From Epiperipatus broadwayi (Eukaryota; Onychophora; Udeonychophora; Euonychophora; Peripatidae), in the NCBI GenBank assembly GCA_028023455.1, contig JAQFVV010006199.1:5160972-5224971 (forward strand): DNA of 64,000 bases, given 5' to 3'. Under the pieces are notes generated by a model. It was given only the letters and a program-made list of their open reading frames with translations. It had not been told where the DNA came from and did not search any database. Positions 47,495 through 60,710 of the stretch are shown here, one piece after another (positions within the stretch are counted from its first letter, which is position 1; every line of letters begins with the position of its first letter). A program made the translations under genes and the position numbers.

Positions 47495-49440
47495 CATATA
47501 TAGACATAGGTATATAATAAGCCTGTGTGTTTCAGTTATTAAATAAAATATAATATTCATTAAGGCTGTAGCCTCAAGCACATGCGTATAAAATGCGTGG
47601 TTTTAAGACCTGTAGAAGTCCCTACTATAGACTTAATGAATATTATTTACGTAATCAATGTGCGTTTAAATAAATTTATAAATAAAATATAGTAAATGTG
47701 TAATGAGCTAGAAAATTTAGATCAAAAGATAAGTGTAAATAAGGTAATAATGCATGATAGTTTTTGATTAGATCCAAGGAAATCCTCCTCTGTTAATATT
47801 TTGATTATGCTAACTAAATCTTGTTTTATATACTTTCCATTTATAAATTTGATCAAGGATATATATATATATTTGAATGTGTAAATATTATAAATAAAAT
47901 TAGTTTTGAAATGTATTAAGTTGTCAGAAACATTATTGCTAAACACTATCCATATTGTTATTGCTATTACTATATGTATATTATTATTGCTGCTACCATA
48001 TACCTACATTATCATTATAGATATCATCATTATCCTTTAATGATATTGAATTTATTTTATGTTCAGCATATCATTAATCAATTTTATTAAACAATTATGT
48101 TGAGAGAATATAAAATTCTAATGTTTATTGAGTAAAATATTGTTGATATTATGCAGAGATGTTATTTAAAAATATATTAAAAACAAAATATTTGATTTGA
48201 AAGAGTTGTCAAATGCTATTATTCATTAAATCTGGTTATACTGTTCAGAGAGGTCAAACTTAAATTGTTTTCACATGATGTTATCATTGACTTATTGTTG
48301 TAATAATTTTGATCAAAATATTTAAAGATTATCTAATGGTTAAGATGATTATTATGTTTACATTAGTATTAGGGATTTATTGAGTTATAATAAAGTTTAC
48401 TAGTAAAAGAATCAAAATATCTTTATTAATTCCATTTTGTAGTATAACAATTTAATTTCCTATATTTGGACATCAGGAAAATGCCTCTAACTGATCCAGA
48501 TATACATTATAAAATTATTAGATTCTAAAATTATATGAATCCTGAGAAATATAAATTATTGATTAATAATTTTAAACTTTGATTTTGTTTGTTAGATCTC
48601 TTTTTTAAGTCATATGGTATACATTACCTTTGTCTCTTATTTTATTCTTATTAATTAAAATCCCAAAGATTTAAACCTTCTTCTTTAATTATATATAATT
48701 AGAACCATTGCTTTATTTTAATAGTATTAAATTAATATTTCAGGTTTCCATTCATTATCACCAACATTATCATCATAGTTTATCCACATTTTCATTTAAT
48801 TTCATCATCATCTCATGTTATTATTCTAACACAGTTTATTCATCCTTCATTGATCTTTATTTCATTACAACATTAACTACTCATTACTTTAACATATTCC
48901 CTTTTTTCTCCTCATTCTTAGGTCTATTCATTATTCATTTATATTAGTTAATAATTGTTTACTTTTCATTATCCTTTGTAATCTTTTACATCTTTACTCA
49001 TTTGTCATTCATTTCATATTACTAATTTCAGGATTGTTCACTAGCAAGATATTATTCTGATTATTAATCAATTAATACAACTATAAATTAAATAGATATC
49101 TTTTAACAATATTATCATTCATAATATTAATAGTTAGTTTAATTTGAATGCTATAATGTCAGATTTTAAGGGACTTAGGATTAATGTACTGTAAGATCTG
49201 TAGTGTACCATAACCTCTCCTCTTCATGCTCTACTCATAGACACATGTTATATTTATGCTCTCTTTATAAGCTATGCTCTATACTCATGATAGCCCAGTC
49301 AGGTCTGTTCTTATATGTCACATTTGCTCTATTATTTTTGTTTTAGTGATAATCTACTATGTGGAGTGAACTTAGAAATAGTTGGTGATTACAATATATA
49401 TATATATATTATAATGATCGAAATGAAAGTGAAGATCGAA
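47495..49440. other. AT-rich sequence, nothing recognised
   Basis: Frames at 47722-47946 minus and 48708-48947 plus are low complexity (the latter over a degenerate CAT/ATT-rich stretch). No gene accepted. Confidence 0.45.
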
Positions 49441-50830
49441 TCTAACCGCAAAAACAATATCTGCAACTACCAGGGCGCCATCTAGGCATTTGAGCCTAGA
49501 AAAATTTATAAAGTAGGCAGATATGCGCTGTTAAGATTCCACTTTGATTCCTCTTTATTTAAATATTCCGATCGTTAGCCCAAGTCACTAGCTCAGCGGA
49601 GACGCAGAGATAAAAATCTATAAATTTTATATCTTAAATATAAAAGAATAAAAGCCACTGCCAGAAATTAACACATAAAAATATTTATTTATGCACATAT
49701 AAAATAACATTTAAATTTTGAGGAATAAGTTTAACATTTTAGATTTTTATATTAACTTTTAATTTTACATTTAACTAAGTTTCAATGAGTTTAATATTTT
49801 ATTTAGATAGTCAAGTATGAATAGACTACATAGATCTGCATTTGAAAAGAAAATATTCTTCCCTGATTTAACCTTAGACAACAAATTTCGCAACCAAACT
49901 GGCGCCAAAACCATCTGATACATTCATGTATTCAATGTAGCATGATACGACAACACAAAATACTATACTGTCAGGAAACGTACATCTGAACAATAAGTAG
50001 AAATAGAGAAGACATTGACTCTCCACCAACAGGAATGTGACATCTGTTGGCAAGTAGAACAATAAACAAAAAACTCCATAGGAATGGACTGCGGTCTTCT
50101 GCCGACTTACAAACCCATCCATAGGCAAACAGAGGTTGTGTGGCGTATATCTATAATCCTGCCCATAGCGGACCTCATACTACATCTACTAATTACACAA
50201 ATATATCCAATCCATTGAACCAATTCAACTACGAAATGAATAACCTAAGATTACCCTCCCTTAATATAACTTTACAAAACTATATAGCCATTCACGCCCG
50301 ACTTAAATTTAACATTTAAATACGTTCGCACAAATGCATTTTATAAAATTTGTTTTAAAATGTTGAGTACAGATCAGCTGCACAGATTCCATGGTCAAAA
50401 ACATTCCAAATTAAACACAACCGATCAAAATACAAAGTCATCGATAAACGTCACTTGCATAGGGAATATACAAATCCCATTAGCATTCATCATAAGATGC
50501 TTGCAGTGATATCGTTGACATATATTCTAATCGAATGTGAAAACCACAACATTATCAACCGCTAACGAATCTATGCAACGTCTATACCCAACCTAAATTT
50601 CATCATTTAAAATTTAAACAATAAACAATTTATACAATAAGAAAGAAAAAAAAATGGAAATGATTTTTATCAATCGGAAAACATATAAAATTAAACATTA
50701 TTAATTTGATTTAAAAACTTACAAAAGTCAGATAAGAGTCCGTTTTAACATTTAAGTTGGCTTGTTTATTAATTTGTAAAACTTGACGAAAGTTCTTAAT
50801 TGATTTCAATAATTGTTCATTTCATATAGC
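49441..50830. other. Less AT-rich stretch, no gene recognised
   Basis: 49460-49500 contains ACCAGGGCGCCATCTAGGC (see findings). The minus frame 49874-50128 (84 codons) lacks motifs. On the minus strand this region lies downstream of the exon candidate at 50831-51136 and could be its 3' UTR and flank. Confidence 0.35.
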
Positions 50831-51136
50831 TTATGGTAGAAGAGTCCATGTTCCCATTGGCAATTCCCATGGAGACTTTCCTGGAAGACCGGTCTGATAT
50901 TTTGGAGGTAGCATTAGCTGGTTCTGTTCTGGTATCACAGTCTTTGCATTTTTAAAATAAATGAGTGAGGACAGCAAGTGCGTCTTGTCGCTCGACTCAC
51001 CAAAATCAAGTTGGAAAACTGACTGGAACTCAATATTTTTTCTTTTTATAGTCCTCCTATGGATTCTATGAACAAAAACGTCACTGTTCTGTTTTTTCAT
51101 TATGGTCTGGGCCTTTATTTGCTTCCACTGGTCAAG
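50831..51136 (-). CDS. Candidate terminal coding exon, unknown protein
   Basis: On the minus strand the frame stays open from a TAG that doubles as a possible splice acceptor (GAGATTTTAG, exon starting at 51136) to a TAA at 50831-50833, about 101 codons in phase 0. It reads LDQWKQIKAQTIMKKQNSDV, then FVHRIHRRTIKRKNIEFQS, VFQLDFGESSDKTHLLSSL, and ends KYQTGLPGKSPWELPMGTW, TLLP. The basic-then-proline/Trp-rich content is protein-like, and the region is less AT-rich than its flanks. An internal ATG at 51100 gives an 89-aa alternative. No upstream exon was found with confidence and I do not recognise the family. A chance frame or an old pseudogene remains possible. Confidence 0.35.
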   Translation of the reverse strand, partial: LDQWKQIKAQTIMKKQNSDVFVHRIHRRTIKRKNIEFQSVFQLDFGESSDKTHLLSSLIYFKNAKTVIPEQNQLMLPPKYQTGLPGKSPWELPMGTWTLLP

Positions 51137-51505
51137 CTAAAATCTCTTTCTTCTCTTATCTAACTTTTCATCTGACTTTTTAATTACACAGCTTTTAGAT
51201 AATTAATAAACAATCATTTCCATTTACAGATTACAGGAATTAATTAATACCTGTTTTTATTTTAACTTACGTTATTTTTTTATTAAAATATTTTTATATT
51301 TCAATCTTGTATTTTTTTATTAAAAAAAATACGTTCAAATACTTTTTTTTTTTGTTTATGAAAAAAATATTTTTAAAGTTTAGCATCTGTGCGAATATAT
51401 ATATATGTTTAACAAACATTTTAATTTTAGCATTTAGTTTTTTCCTTTTATTTGCGAACTTTTAAGTTTTTATTTTAAATTAATGTAACAACATATTTAT
51501 ATATC

Positions 51506-51525
51506 GTTACAATATATATTGTAAC
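51506..51525. repeat. Perfect 20-bp palindrome
   Basis: GTTACAATATATATTGTAAC, a self-complementary sequence directly before the dispersed repeat copy at about 51545. Confidence 0.85.
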
Positions 51526-51544
51526 CAGTTGGATTACATAGCAC

Positions 51545-51630
51545 AAACTAATACAGTATGTGTGCAGAAATGTATATATATATATAAAGTTGAAAGGAAA
51601 AGTAGAAATAAACACAGATAAAAATTATAG
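51545..51630 (+). repeat. Dispersed repeat, copy 2
   Basis: AGTATGTGTGCAGAAATG, a TA tract, then GTTGAAAGGAAAAGTAGAAA and AACACAGATAAAAA, matching 10700-10815 in order and orientation. Confidence 0.5.
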
Positions 51631-54600
51631 TAGATATTTTCTACATTCATTGAAATAGAAATAAATAAATAATAACTCTGATTTAAAATATTGTTTTATA
51701 AATTAAACTTTTAAAAGGTCTGAATAAATATAAATATTGTATTATTAATATTATTCTGATTTTGAGATTTAAAAACAAGTATTGCATTTTTGAAATTTGA
51801 ATTAATTAAACAAAATCTCTATCTATTAGAAATCCCCTAAGTAAAAACATGTATGTTTTCAAAGGGAATAGGGAGATAAAAATAAAAACTCTGTTTTCAA
51901 TCAAGTTATTATCACTTTAGATGATTCTATAAAAGGGCTGATAACAAAATTAGCTCCAGTCTGGATAGTGATTTTTGAAGAGAGCAGTCTGGATAATAAT
52001 TTTTGTAAGAACAGTCAGCTGAAATGTTGGTTACAATATTTTGTTGCAACTTGATGAAGTGCAGCAGTTTGGTTTTAGCTAACCATATAATTTGCAGAAT
52101 AGCTACCATAAACTGATGTAGCCCAAGGCAAGATAGTAGACTGTTTTCCTTAGCAGGAGTTTGAATTTACACGGAGAAAAATGACCCACTTCTTTGTGCT
52201 GAAATTCATAGCCTTAAACGTGGAGAAGATGGTTGCTTGCCTGAAATCTATCAAACCAAGAATACTGCTTGCCTTGAAAAATCCTAGATTGAAAGGAAGA
52301 CCAACATTTTACCTGGATTACATTTTTCCTGATTATGACAATCACTAAATATCAAATTTACCAAGAAAAATATTCCAGCTAGCTGAAGAAGCAATTATAT
52401 ATATATATATATATGCTGACATATCTAAAGGCAGAGAAAAACAGATAAAATATATACAGCTGTGGTGAGTAAAATTATATATGATAACAAAATTTTAAAT
52501 AATTTCTTTAGTAAAATTACATTTTGAAAGTGATGTGTGAATTGGTACTTTTTATGTTTATGGTGGTTGTATAGTTGAGCGGAGCTGCCTAGATGCAGTG
52601 CATTCATGATGCTCTGAAGTATAGGCTTGGCACTGCCTAGACCTAGATGTTGAGTTCCCAGAGTAGTCCAGTGGTATATATGTAGGCCTCATGAATAGGC
52701 ACTGGTCTCATGAATAGACCTCATCATAGCCCCTAAGACTCACAAGAGATGAGCAGGGCTGGCTTAATGTCTTTTATTTTTTTTCTGGATACTACTCTTT
52801 GAGGATCTAGATACTTAGAAGGGGCAGTGCTTAAAAATAAGGTATTTTCTCATGATGTCGTGGAGATTTGGGTACTGATAGTCCAGCTTGGCTGTCTGCT
52901 TATCATAGCATGGAAAGTTGCAGTTCACGTATTCACTTTTGCTATCTCACCTTGCCTACTTCATCAGCATTAACTCATCAAGCAGAAAGACATCTTAAAA
53001 TTTATATATTTTTTAATTCTATAAAACAATATTGGTTAAAAATTGTTTATTAAAGAAGAAAAAACTGTTTACAGTTATATTTATAATTTAGAAAAAAAAA
53101 AGTGCAAACAAAGATATAATTAATAGTCAAGAAAAAGATTTCCAAAAATCTTTTAGACTACGAAAAGGAAAGACATTTTAAATCAATTAACTGCCAAAAA
53201 TTTGATAGTTCTTATTTTAAAGATAAACACTATATTCAGAAAAGAGATTAAATTGCGAAAATAATCTTTCATAATTTTATTGTGATAAATACAAATGTTA
53301 TGTAGATAAATTAATGTTTTGCATGACTGTGCAAATTATATATACATGTTTCAGTAAACCTAGTATGTAAAATGTATTTCATTTAACAGAAACTTTAATC
53401 ATTTATTGTATTTTATATAATTTAAGATTTTGATAATTATTTTGTAACAAGTCAAATATGTTCAGAAAATTCACGCACATGCACATATGTGTGCACATAT
53501 ATGTCAATTGTATTGTAAATAACAATGTGTGTCAGATAGGCACTTATATATAAATTTTTGATCATTTTTTTAAAAATTAAATTTAAATTCAAACATGTTT
53601 ATTTTGTATCAAGCCACATGACTGTGTGCTGAATGGGTTTTAAGTAAACCTAATTTATTAATCATGTAAATCAAAGTAAAAATTTTAGTGTGTATATAAT
53701 TATGTATACTTTTCAAACTCACAGCCCTTATAAGACCTTAATTTGTTTTTTTATTGTTATTAATAAACTTATTTAATTGTTAAAAATTGTTTCCATCATC
53801 TCTTGGTCACATACAGTAATAGAGTTTGTGTTCTCTGAGCTAGATTCATGCACAGGGTGAATATATAAATAAGGATGTGTACTTAGTGCTTTGGAGCATC
53901 CAGAGATGATCAGTCATCATCCTGGTTGGTGCAAAAGAGAATACTCTTTAAAGCCCATGCACTATTATCTTTTATTTTACTTTAGTCTTATTAAAAATTT
54001 AAGTTTATAGTTGGCCAGTACAAGTAGCCTGAGCATTGATGATGATCAGCGTGTTTTTATATCCCAGCATTATTTTTTAGATTTTTATTCTGGTGGATGA
54101 GCACTTAGTTTGTGCCTCCAAACTAATGGTTAAATAATTGCCCAAGCTGGCAAAGACTCAATAGTTATCCTGGTCTAAAGAAGACCCATTTCCAATCCAG
54201 TCACAAAGTTGACTGTTGATTCATATTTGTTTATTGTTCAAAACCAGCCACAAAATAGACTGTTGATTTTATTATATTTTATTGTGGATCATTCATGATG
54301 ATGAATGGTATTTTGAGTAGTACTCATAATTACTTTTACTTTATAATGCTTTTTGATAGTTAATTATGCTTTTAGTAGCTGGATGATCTCTCAATGTTCT
54401 CAGATATTTTCTAATCTCATGCTTTTATAAAATACTATATTACTTATATATACTTTTGTAAATTTATTCATATTTCATTTTAAATTGACTGGGAGTGATA
54501 ATGATGTTCCATCACCCCAGGTTCACTTCCATTTTGATACCCACCATCCCATTACAATATATATATATATATAATATTTCACTTCTTTTAGAAGTATTTA

Positions 54601-56794
54601 ATAAAATAAAGGTTTTGTTGTAAAGGATTATCCATAAAATAAATTATATTGCACCAATAATCAACAATATATGAATAGAAATAGAATATCTTTAAATAAT
54701 CTTATAACTTAATATATGTGTAATTAAAAGAGAAAACAATTCTTCCTCAGGTTACAGATAAATAGCATTATATGTCCTGAAATGGTATATTTTCCATATC
54801 ATATACAGTTCACCTGTTTCCCCTACAGCCTCCATCTGTGCCAGATTTGGTTGTATATATATATAGTCATGTATGTATATAGAACATGAATGTCTATAAT
54901 CTAATTGTTGAAAATATATTACAGTAGTAGATGAATGAGTAGGGCAGCTGGAAATTATTGTTTTCCAAACCTGGGTAATGGTGATCTCCATCTCCATCCT
55001 ATGTGTCAATATGGGACATAGCTGTCCATAGTGATGGAAGATGTCCCTGTATAGCAATGGAAGACATTCCTGTTAATAACTTACTACAATGAGACCTCAA
55101 CTGGAAGCATGCTGCCTATCCTAAGAACAAGAATTGCTATCAAGTTCACCACCAAGAAGTACCAACAGACTAGCAGCTACTAAGAAATTTAGGTAACAAC
55201 TTCTAAGAATACCACAAAGAGCTCTAAAAATGAACTTTAGCTTTTAATGTAAATGAAATAACTATTATAAACCTAAATAAATGTTCAAAGTTAATTTCTA
55301 AACTTATAGCTAAAATAAATGTAGAGTTTAAATAATACTTGCCTTAATCCATTGTAATTTAAAGCTGTAAACTCTCTTATATTTCATATGTTTAACATAC
55401 AAAATTCATAATCACTTATCAATATAAATTTATATTTTCCTTTCATGTTCACGGTGATGCCTATATGTTTTATATATGGTAATTCTTAAAATTTTATTTT
55501 TCTTGTCTGTGATAATACACCAAATATACCTCAAAACAGTGAACATATTAATTTTAATATACTTATTCATATCTCCACTTAATAAATATAAAATAATACT
55601 TATTTATCTTGACCACTTGCTGTTTTGAATTTATATTGATTTAAAGATAATACATTGTGATCATTATAACAATATAAATTTATTTAAATTTATGTTCATT
55701 GATTAATCATTATGGTTTGTGATAATATAACTGTAAATTATTAATTTAATGTTATTGTATCTGATAGTGAAAGTCTAGCCATAGAGATACAGTGTTAAGA
55801 TATATTTTATAGTTAAGTCTGATCCTTTCAAATATACCATCCCTCCTCATAAATCTAATTGAGAATGCAGAACAATTATCTATTAAACAAGATTATTAAT
55901 TTAGTAATCTAGACCCTTTAGTTGTAGCCTTATGATTATATGCTTAATGTATGAACTGGCTTTTGTTGGCAACACAGATAGTAGCTATCTGTTTAAGACA
56001 TAATTAATTAATTTTGACAGAATTGTTACTTTCCCTTGTGTGTTGCAGATGTGTATTTATAAAGTGTGCATTCATATATAGTGACTTGCTAATCTTCATG
56101 GGATAATGGAAGATCCCATCATATTCACCAGCTATCCTTATCCATGGTGGTCATACAGTTGTACCCAGGGTGTATATTGTTCAGGTAAGGCTATCATGTA
56201 TACAACTGGGGCACAAATAACCAGAATTTCTAAATAAGTCTGAGTCTCAAACTCATCCTGTTCACATTCTTATTAATTATTAACAAGCCATTCAGACTCA
56301 AGGTACTACACATCTTATATTTGGAATTCCTCATATGCACCAATGTCTTTAATAATATTTAGTATGTGCCTATAGAAAATTATATCTAATAGTAGTTTAG
56401 GTAATTCTTTTTTTGTAGAATATATTCAGAATTTATCTGAAATTATGAGAATCTCCAATTGATGGAATCTGATTTGCATCCTTTTCAATCCATATTATGC
56501 TCAAATCTTATTTAATCCCACTCATATTATTCACAATGTATTTGTTATATATGTATCTGGCTAGCACTGTTACATTATCAGTTGGAAAACCATGGCATAG
56601 AAATATTATTTGGCATATTAATTAATCTTCTGCAGGCATAATTTATTCACCACACACAAAGTTATTAAACATACTGCAATGAGTTTATATAGTGTATTAT
56701 TCAAATCCATTTCATTCCATTGTAAGATGCACATACACATTCAATTGATGTATAATTTGATTTCTAATTTAATGTAGATTTTGGTTTATTTTAA

Positions 56795-56796
<2 letters not shown>
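51631..56796. other. 5.2 kb stretch without a recognised gene
   Basis: Mixed composition. 52560-52990 is GC-richer and includes a small internal duplication (AGGCCTCATGAATAGGCACT, then CTCATGAATAGACCTCAT). 54190-54290 has a direct repeat of about 50 bp (CAGTCACAAAGTTGACTGTTG and CAGCCACAAAATAGACTGTTG). TA tracts occur near 52400, 54560 and 54855. Frames at 52868-53053 plus and 54752-55057 minus lack motifs. Unknown interspersed repeats are likely, but none could be named. Confidence 0.4.

Positions 56797-56862
<66 letters not shown>
56797..56862. repeat. (ATT)n microsatellite, about 21 units
   Basis: A pure ATT tract without an adjacent recognisable retroelement, unlike the tracts at 14.5-17.5 kb. 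Confidence 0.95.
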
Positions 56863-56863
<1 letters not shown>

Positions 56864-58737
56864 ATAAAACCTATTTAAAATTTGCTTCATCTTTATTATC
56901 ATTTTCCTCACATTCCAATTACAATTATATAATTATTCATTAGATATCCTTGATATGCATTCTAATTAAATATTAATATTACCTTAAGTTTAATATTATT
57001 AGTTTATTTAACCAATTTATATGTTGCCTGTGTGTTCAGTATATGAGTCTCATGTCTTTCCCGGTTCAGAGTTGGCTCATAAATTAAATAAAACCCATGT
57101 GTAACCTTGGAAATGTCATTCATTGTGTGTTGAGCCATAGAGCACTAGTAAATAGGTTGAAACTTGGTTGGATGTAAGATTTTCCTAGCCCATTTTGATT
57201 TGGTTTAGTGTATTTTATTTGGACTCTAGGTTTTGTTATGCGGATGTTCAAATCTGACCATTACAGTGTTAAATAAGGATCACGAATCTTGGATCTTTTG
57301 ATGTTTTAGGCTAGCAACTTATTAAAATTTTGCCCAATGTTTTATATACAGAAGACTATTCATTTATAGCATGAGGGAGCATGTTTTCTCCTCTTAATTA
57401 CAGATAATTTAGGATGTGTAAAAATTATACTTTCACTTACTAAAGAAAAATTGTATCTTCATTCTCCCATAGTTTTTTATTGTTCTAAAATTATTAATAT
57501 CATATCTATATTAAATTGTCTCTGAAATTTCATCAGTATTATCACAGCTAAACTTATCTCAAAGCTTGTTAAGAGTTTGTTTTGCGAATTCTATATATAA
57601 CATCACGACCTCCAAGAATATTTGAATTTATTGTATTCTTGACTAAATGTTCAACAAAGCGTGATATGTGTCTATACATCCTAAGGAAGAATGAATTCTC
57701 TTTACTAATTTTATCTACATTACAATGCTATTTTCATATATATAGAAATAGATATGAGAAATAACTCCCAGACTAAAACTGGAGAATTATACAAAAAAAA
57801 AAAAAACTACTATACTTATACATAATGTTCCTTTAAGAATGTTATTTTTACAAATCATCTCTCCAAGTGACATTATTGTTTTATAAGATAGAATATAAAA
57901 ATCTTCCCGCTTTCTTCTGTTTGGCTATGATTATTAACACACAATGAATACAAACAATGGTTAATATGTACAAAAGTTTCATTCTCAAAATATTATATTA
58001 ATTCCCCTGCTTTTATTTTTTTAAGCAATTGTTATCATTAAAACAAAGATTATTCTTCATTTATAAGAGAAAAAAAACAACTTTTGTGTATTTGTGAATA
58101 GTACTCATAAAAAAGTCTCGATTGTTTAGTTTAACACTTGTCTAACTAGATGGTATATAATTAGATGTTCTGTAATAAATAGACGCATAAAATAAATTTG
58201 TAAAACTATTTGAAAATATATTAATTTTTAATAAATAAAAGATTTAGTTTTGTGACGTAGTGATTAACACAGATTCAAATGCAATTGTATATATATATAT
58301 TAGACCTTATAATAGACTAAAGATATTTTTTTTTCACGCAAAAGACCCATATTTAACTCAGCTAAACATCTATTACAGTAAATGGTAATTTAATTATTTT
58401 TATATGATGAGTAAAATCTCATATAAATCTGAGTTTGTTAAATAAATATTAATGACCTGACAGTAGAAATAAAAAAAGCAAACAGTAATATAATATTGTT
58501 AAATGAGATGTAAATGATATAATCACAAGAGGCTGAGCTCATGGCCATTTTCCCGCAATAAATAATTTATTGATTACCATAGATGCATTTATTGATTAGC
58601 ATAGATACATTAAACATTAAGAATCTTTGGGTTCTTTGTTGTACATCTATTGTCAATCCCTATTATTATGAGAGTATTCACTGGAGCTGAGATAGCAAGA
58701 ATAAAAAAATTCTAGAGTGTGGAATCAGTGCCCTTAA
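56863..58737. other. AT-rich sequence, nothing recognised
   Basis: Short plus frame at 57582-57764 rejected. No other structure. Confidence 0.45.
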
Positions 58738-59215
58738 TTATCCGGTAACTTTGCCATTTCCCATGTGTCTTTATATATGTTGTCAAATGCCAAGTTTCAG
58801 TCTCTGTTCTTAATATTATTAATAAGTTTAATGAAGGTACTTTGGATGTCCCAGTCCATCTTCCCAAAGATCAATTTACATCTTGTTATCCATATTGTGT
58901 ATAATGTAAAGATAGATAACCTGATATGAGCAAAGACTCCCTTTTGTATGGCTGATTTCAGTGATAAAAGGTCCCTTATATCCACTAAAAAAACTTCTGA
59001 TATCATCTCTCTCACCTGGCCCAATCCAGTACAGGAATAGAAAATGTGCTGCTTGCTTTTATTTAATATAAAAACTTTTTTTTTGTATAAAATATATTTT
59101 GTAACCCATATTTGACAGATTTTTATCAAATGGATTTTAATTTTTTGGCATATGTTAGAAGTCAATGGCCATGCAATATGATAATAAAACATTTTGATGG
59201 TACACTGTTCTATCT
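58738..59215 (-). pseudogene. Tx1/L1-like LINE ORF2 C-terminus, copy 3
   Basis: A 131-codon minus frame (59192 to 58797) reads IKIHLIKICQIWVTKYILYK, SKQHIFYSCTGLGQVREMIS, EVFLVDIRDLLSLKSAIQK, IFTLYTIWITRCKLIFGKMD and ends KLINNIKNRD. The TGA there probably replaces Trp, because the frame continues NLAFDNIYKDTWEMAKLPDN to a TAA near 58738. HIFYSC-G aligns with HLFFSCSGLE and HFLHSCSALE of copies 2 and 1, and TIWITRCKLIF with YWCTRCTFAL. The first half of the zinc-knuckle motif is degenerate. It belongs to the same broad LINE type as the copies at 14.6-17.4 kb but a different subfamily, and no ATT tail is present. Confidence 0.7.
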
Positions 59216-59336
59216 ATTTAGAAGGGTTGGCCAACCTTTTTTTACATGTGTTTATATCAATTCAAAAATCTTTCAGTAATGTGGACAAGATGATGGCATA
59301 TTTTTAAACATGTTTATTTAAAACAAAGATTATAAT
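59216..59336. other. AT-rich spacer
   Basis: Short stretch between LINE copy 3 and the foldback element; nothing recognised. Confidence 0.5.
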
Positions 59337-59880
59337 ATATTCAGAAGCAAATTAATCTCCACACATACACTCTTTTAATGCAATATTATATATAGAGCTC
59401 ACAAAACAAACTCTTAACAAACTCTTAACTGTTTTAATGCAAACTGATATGCATTTACCTGTAAGCAATGATTTAAAAGAACAAGTGAATTCACTTGTCC
59501 TTCAAGATTATCTATATATATAAGCCAACTTTTGTAACCAGGGATTATTCAAGACTTGTGCATATTATATGCCTGATTGGAATATAATAAAATCAAGTCT
59601 TGAATAATGAATGATAAAAAAAGTTTATTTTATAAATAGACAAGCTTGAAAGATGAGTGAATTCACACGTTTTTTTAAATCTTTGCTTACAGGTGAGTGC
59701 TCATCAATTTGTGGCAAAACAGTGTGGGTGTAGTTGGTGGTTGAGTGGTCAGCACTGCTGCTTTACAAGCAGTTGTCCCAGGTTTTCAGTTTGCGGGTTC
59801 ACTTCCCGGCTGATGCTTTGACACATGAAAAAAAAACAGTGTATGTGTGGAGATTGATTTGCTCCTGAATATTGTAACAG
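59337..59880. mobile_element. Foldback element interrupted by a SINE
   Basis: Inverted arms: the outer pair GAAGCAAATTAATCTCCACA (59344 on) with TGTGGAGATTGATTTGCTCC (59846 on), the middle pair TTACCTGTAAGCAATGATTT (59456 on) with AAATCTTTGCTTACAGGTGA (59677 on), and the perfect inner pair ATTATTCAAGACTT (59544-59557) with AAGTCTTGAATAAT (59595-59608). The right arm is lengthened by a SINE at 59732-59832; with it removed, both arms are of similar length. No coding sequence. It is not obviously related to families A-C. Confidence 0.8.
59716..59848 (+). mobile_element. tRNA-derived SINE, copy 3 (plus strand)
   Basis: The body 59732-59832 reads GTTGGTGGTTGAGTGGTCAG, CTGCTTTACAAGCAG, TGCGGGTTCACTTCCCGGC, TGATGCTTTGACACATGAAA. 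Flanking duplications are AAAACAGTGTGGGTGT (59716-59731) and AAAACAGTGTATGTGT (59833-59848), differing at two positions. The undisturbed left arm of the host foldback (complement GAGTGTATGTGTGG) confirms the pre-insertion sequence. Compared with copy 2 it has accumulated more changes. Confidence 0.88.
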
Positions 59881-60686
59881 TCAGAATCATCTATCTCGCT
59901 AAAACACTGCAGAATTTAAACCCCAGACACAAAACTGAACATTCTAGGAGGGGTTGCCTTCTAGATATACTAAGTTTGAATCTAAAGCCCAAATTTCACA
60001 GCACCATCTATGTGACAATGCATCTGATGCTACTACTAGTATGACCTTTGACCGGTGCCTGGTGGTCAGGAAGAAACAAAAGACTCTATACTAAAAGAAG
60101 TTTGGGTGGCTAATTAACGTCTATGGATTTACAAAAGAAATGCAGAAAATATATATATAGACTGAGACAGTGATAGGAATCAAATAAAATAAGAGATCAA
60201 ATTTAGTTTTAAATAATTTCACAAAATTTATTCATATAAATTATATATATATATAATGCCACAGTCTGCTTATATGAGACAGGGACACGTATTAAATAAT
60301 TGTTGGCATTATATTCCCGCAACTGACAAACAGACTTTAAATCAAAGTGATATATTCTATTCCTCGAGCTAATAGCATTACGATAATGTGCTTGAGGAGA
60401 TAGGAACATGTGCAAGGTGCTTTGAGTAATTATACAAGTTTAAGAAAATATTTGAAAATTGTGTTCTAAAATATTTATTGATTTCGAGAATAGCACGGAC
60501 TAAAGCTTACTAAGCAACAAAGTGGGAATGTGATCAAAGCATTTATTTGAGAATAATAATAATAGAGTTGCATTGGGAGGTCAGTATTGCTGCTAATGAA
60601 TTTATTAAAGTTGGAGGGTGTGACACGTTTAAGTCACAGATGCTTTGTAAAATAAATATAAAATAAAACAATATTGAATATCCGGA
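59881..60686. other. No gene recognised
   Basis: 59900-60110 is less AT-rich. Frames at 59847-60044 plus (overlapping the foldback arm) and 60209-60415 minus lack motifs. Confidence 0.4.
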
Positions 60687-60710
60687 ATGATTACGGATGG
60701 CATATCACTG

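Noticed and set aside
49890-49925. TGGCGCCAG on the minus strand as a retroviral-type tRNA primer-binding site
   Set aside because: Only the first bases match a Lys-type site, and no LTR end or internal gag/pol follows.
52815-52941. Minus-strand segment NCNFPCYDKQTAKLDYQYPN with acceptor-like AG
   Set aside because: Only about 41 codons, poor acceptor context and no related exon; not enough to call.
54752-55057. 101-codon minus frame
   Set aside because: No motif, no splice context and a TA tract inside it; plausible by chance at this composition.
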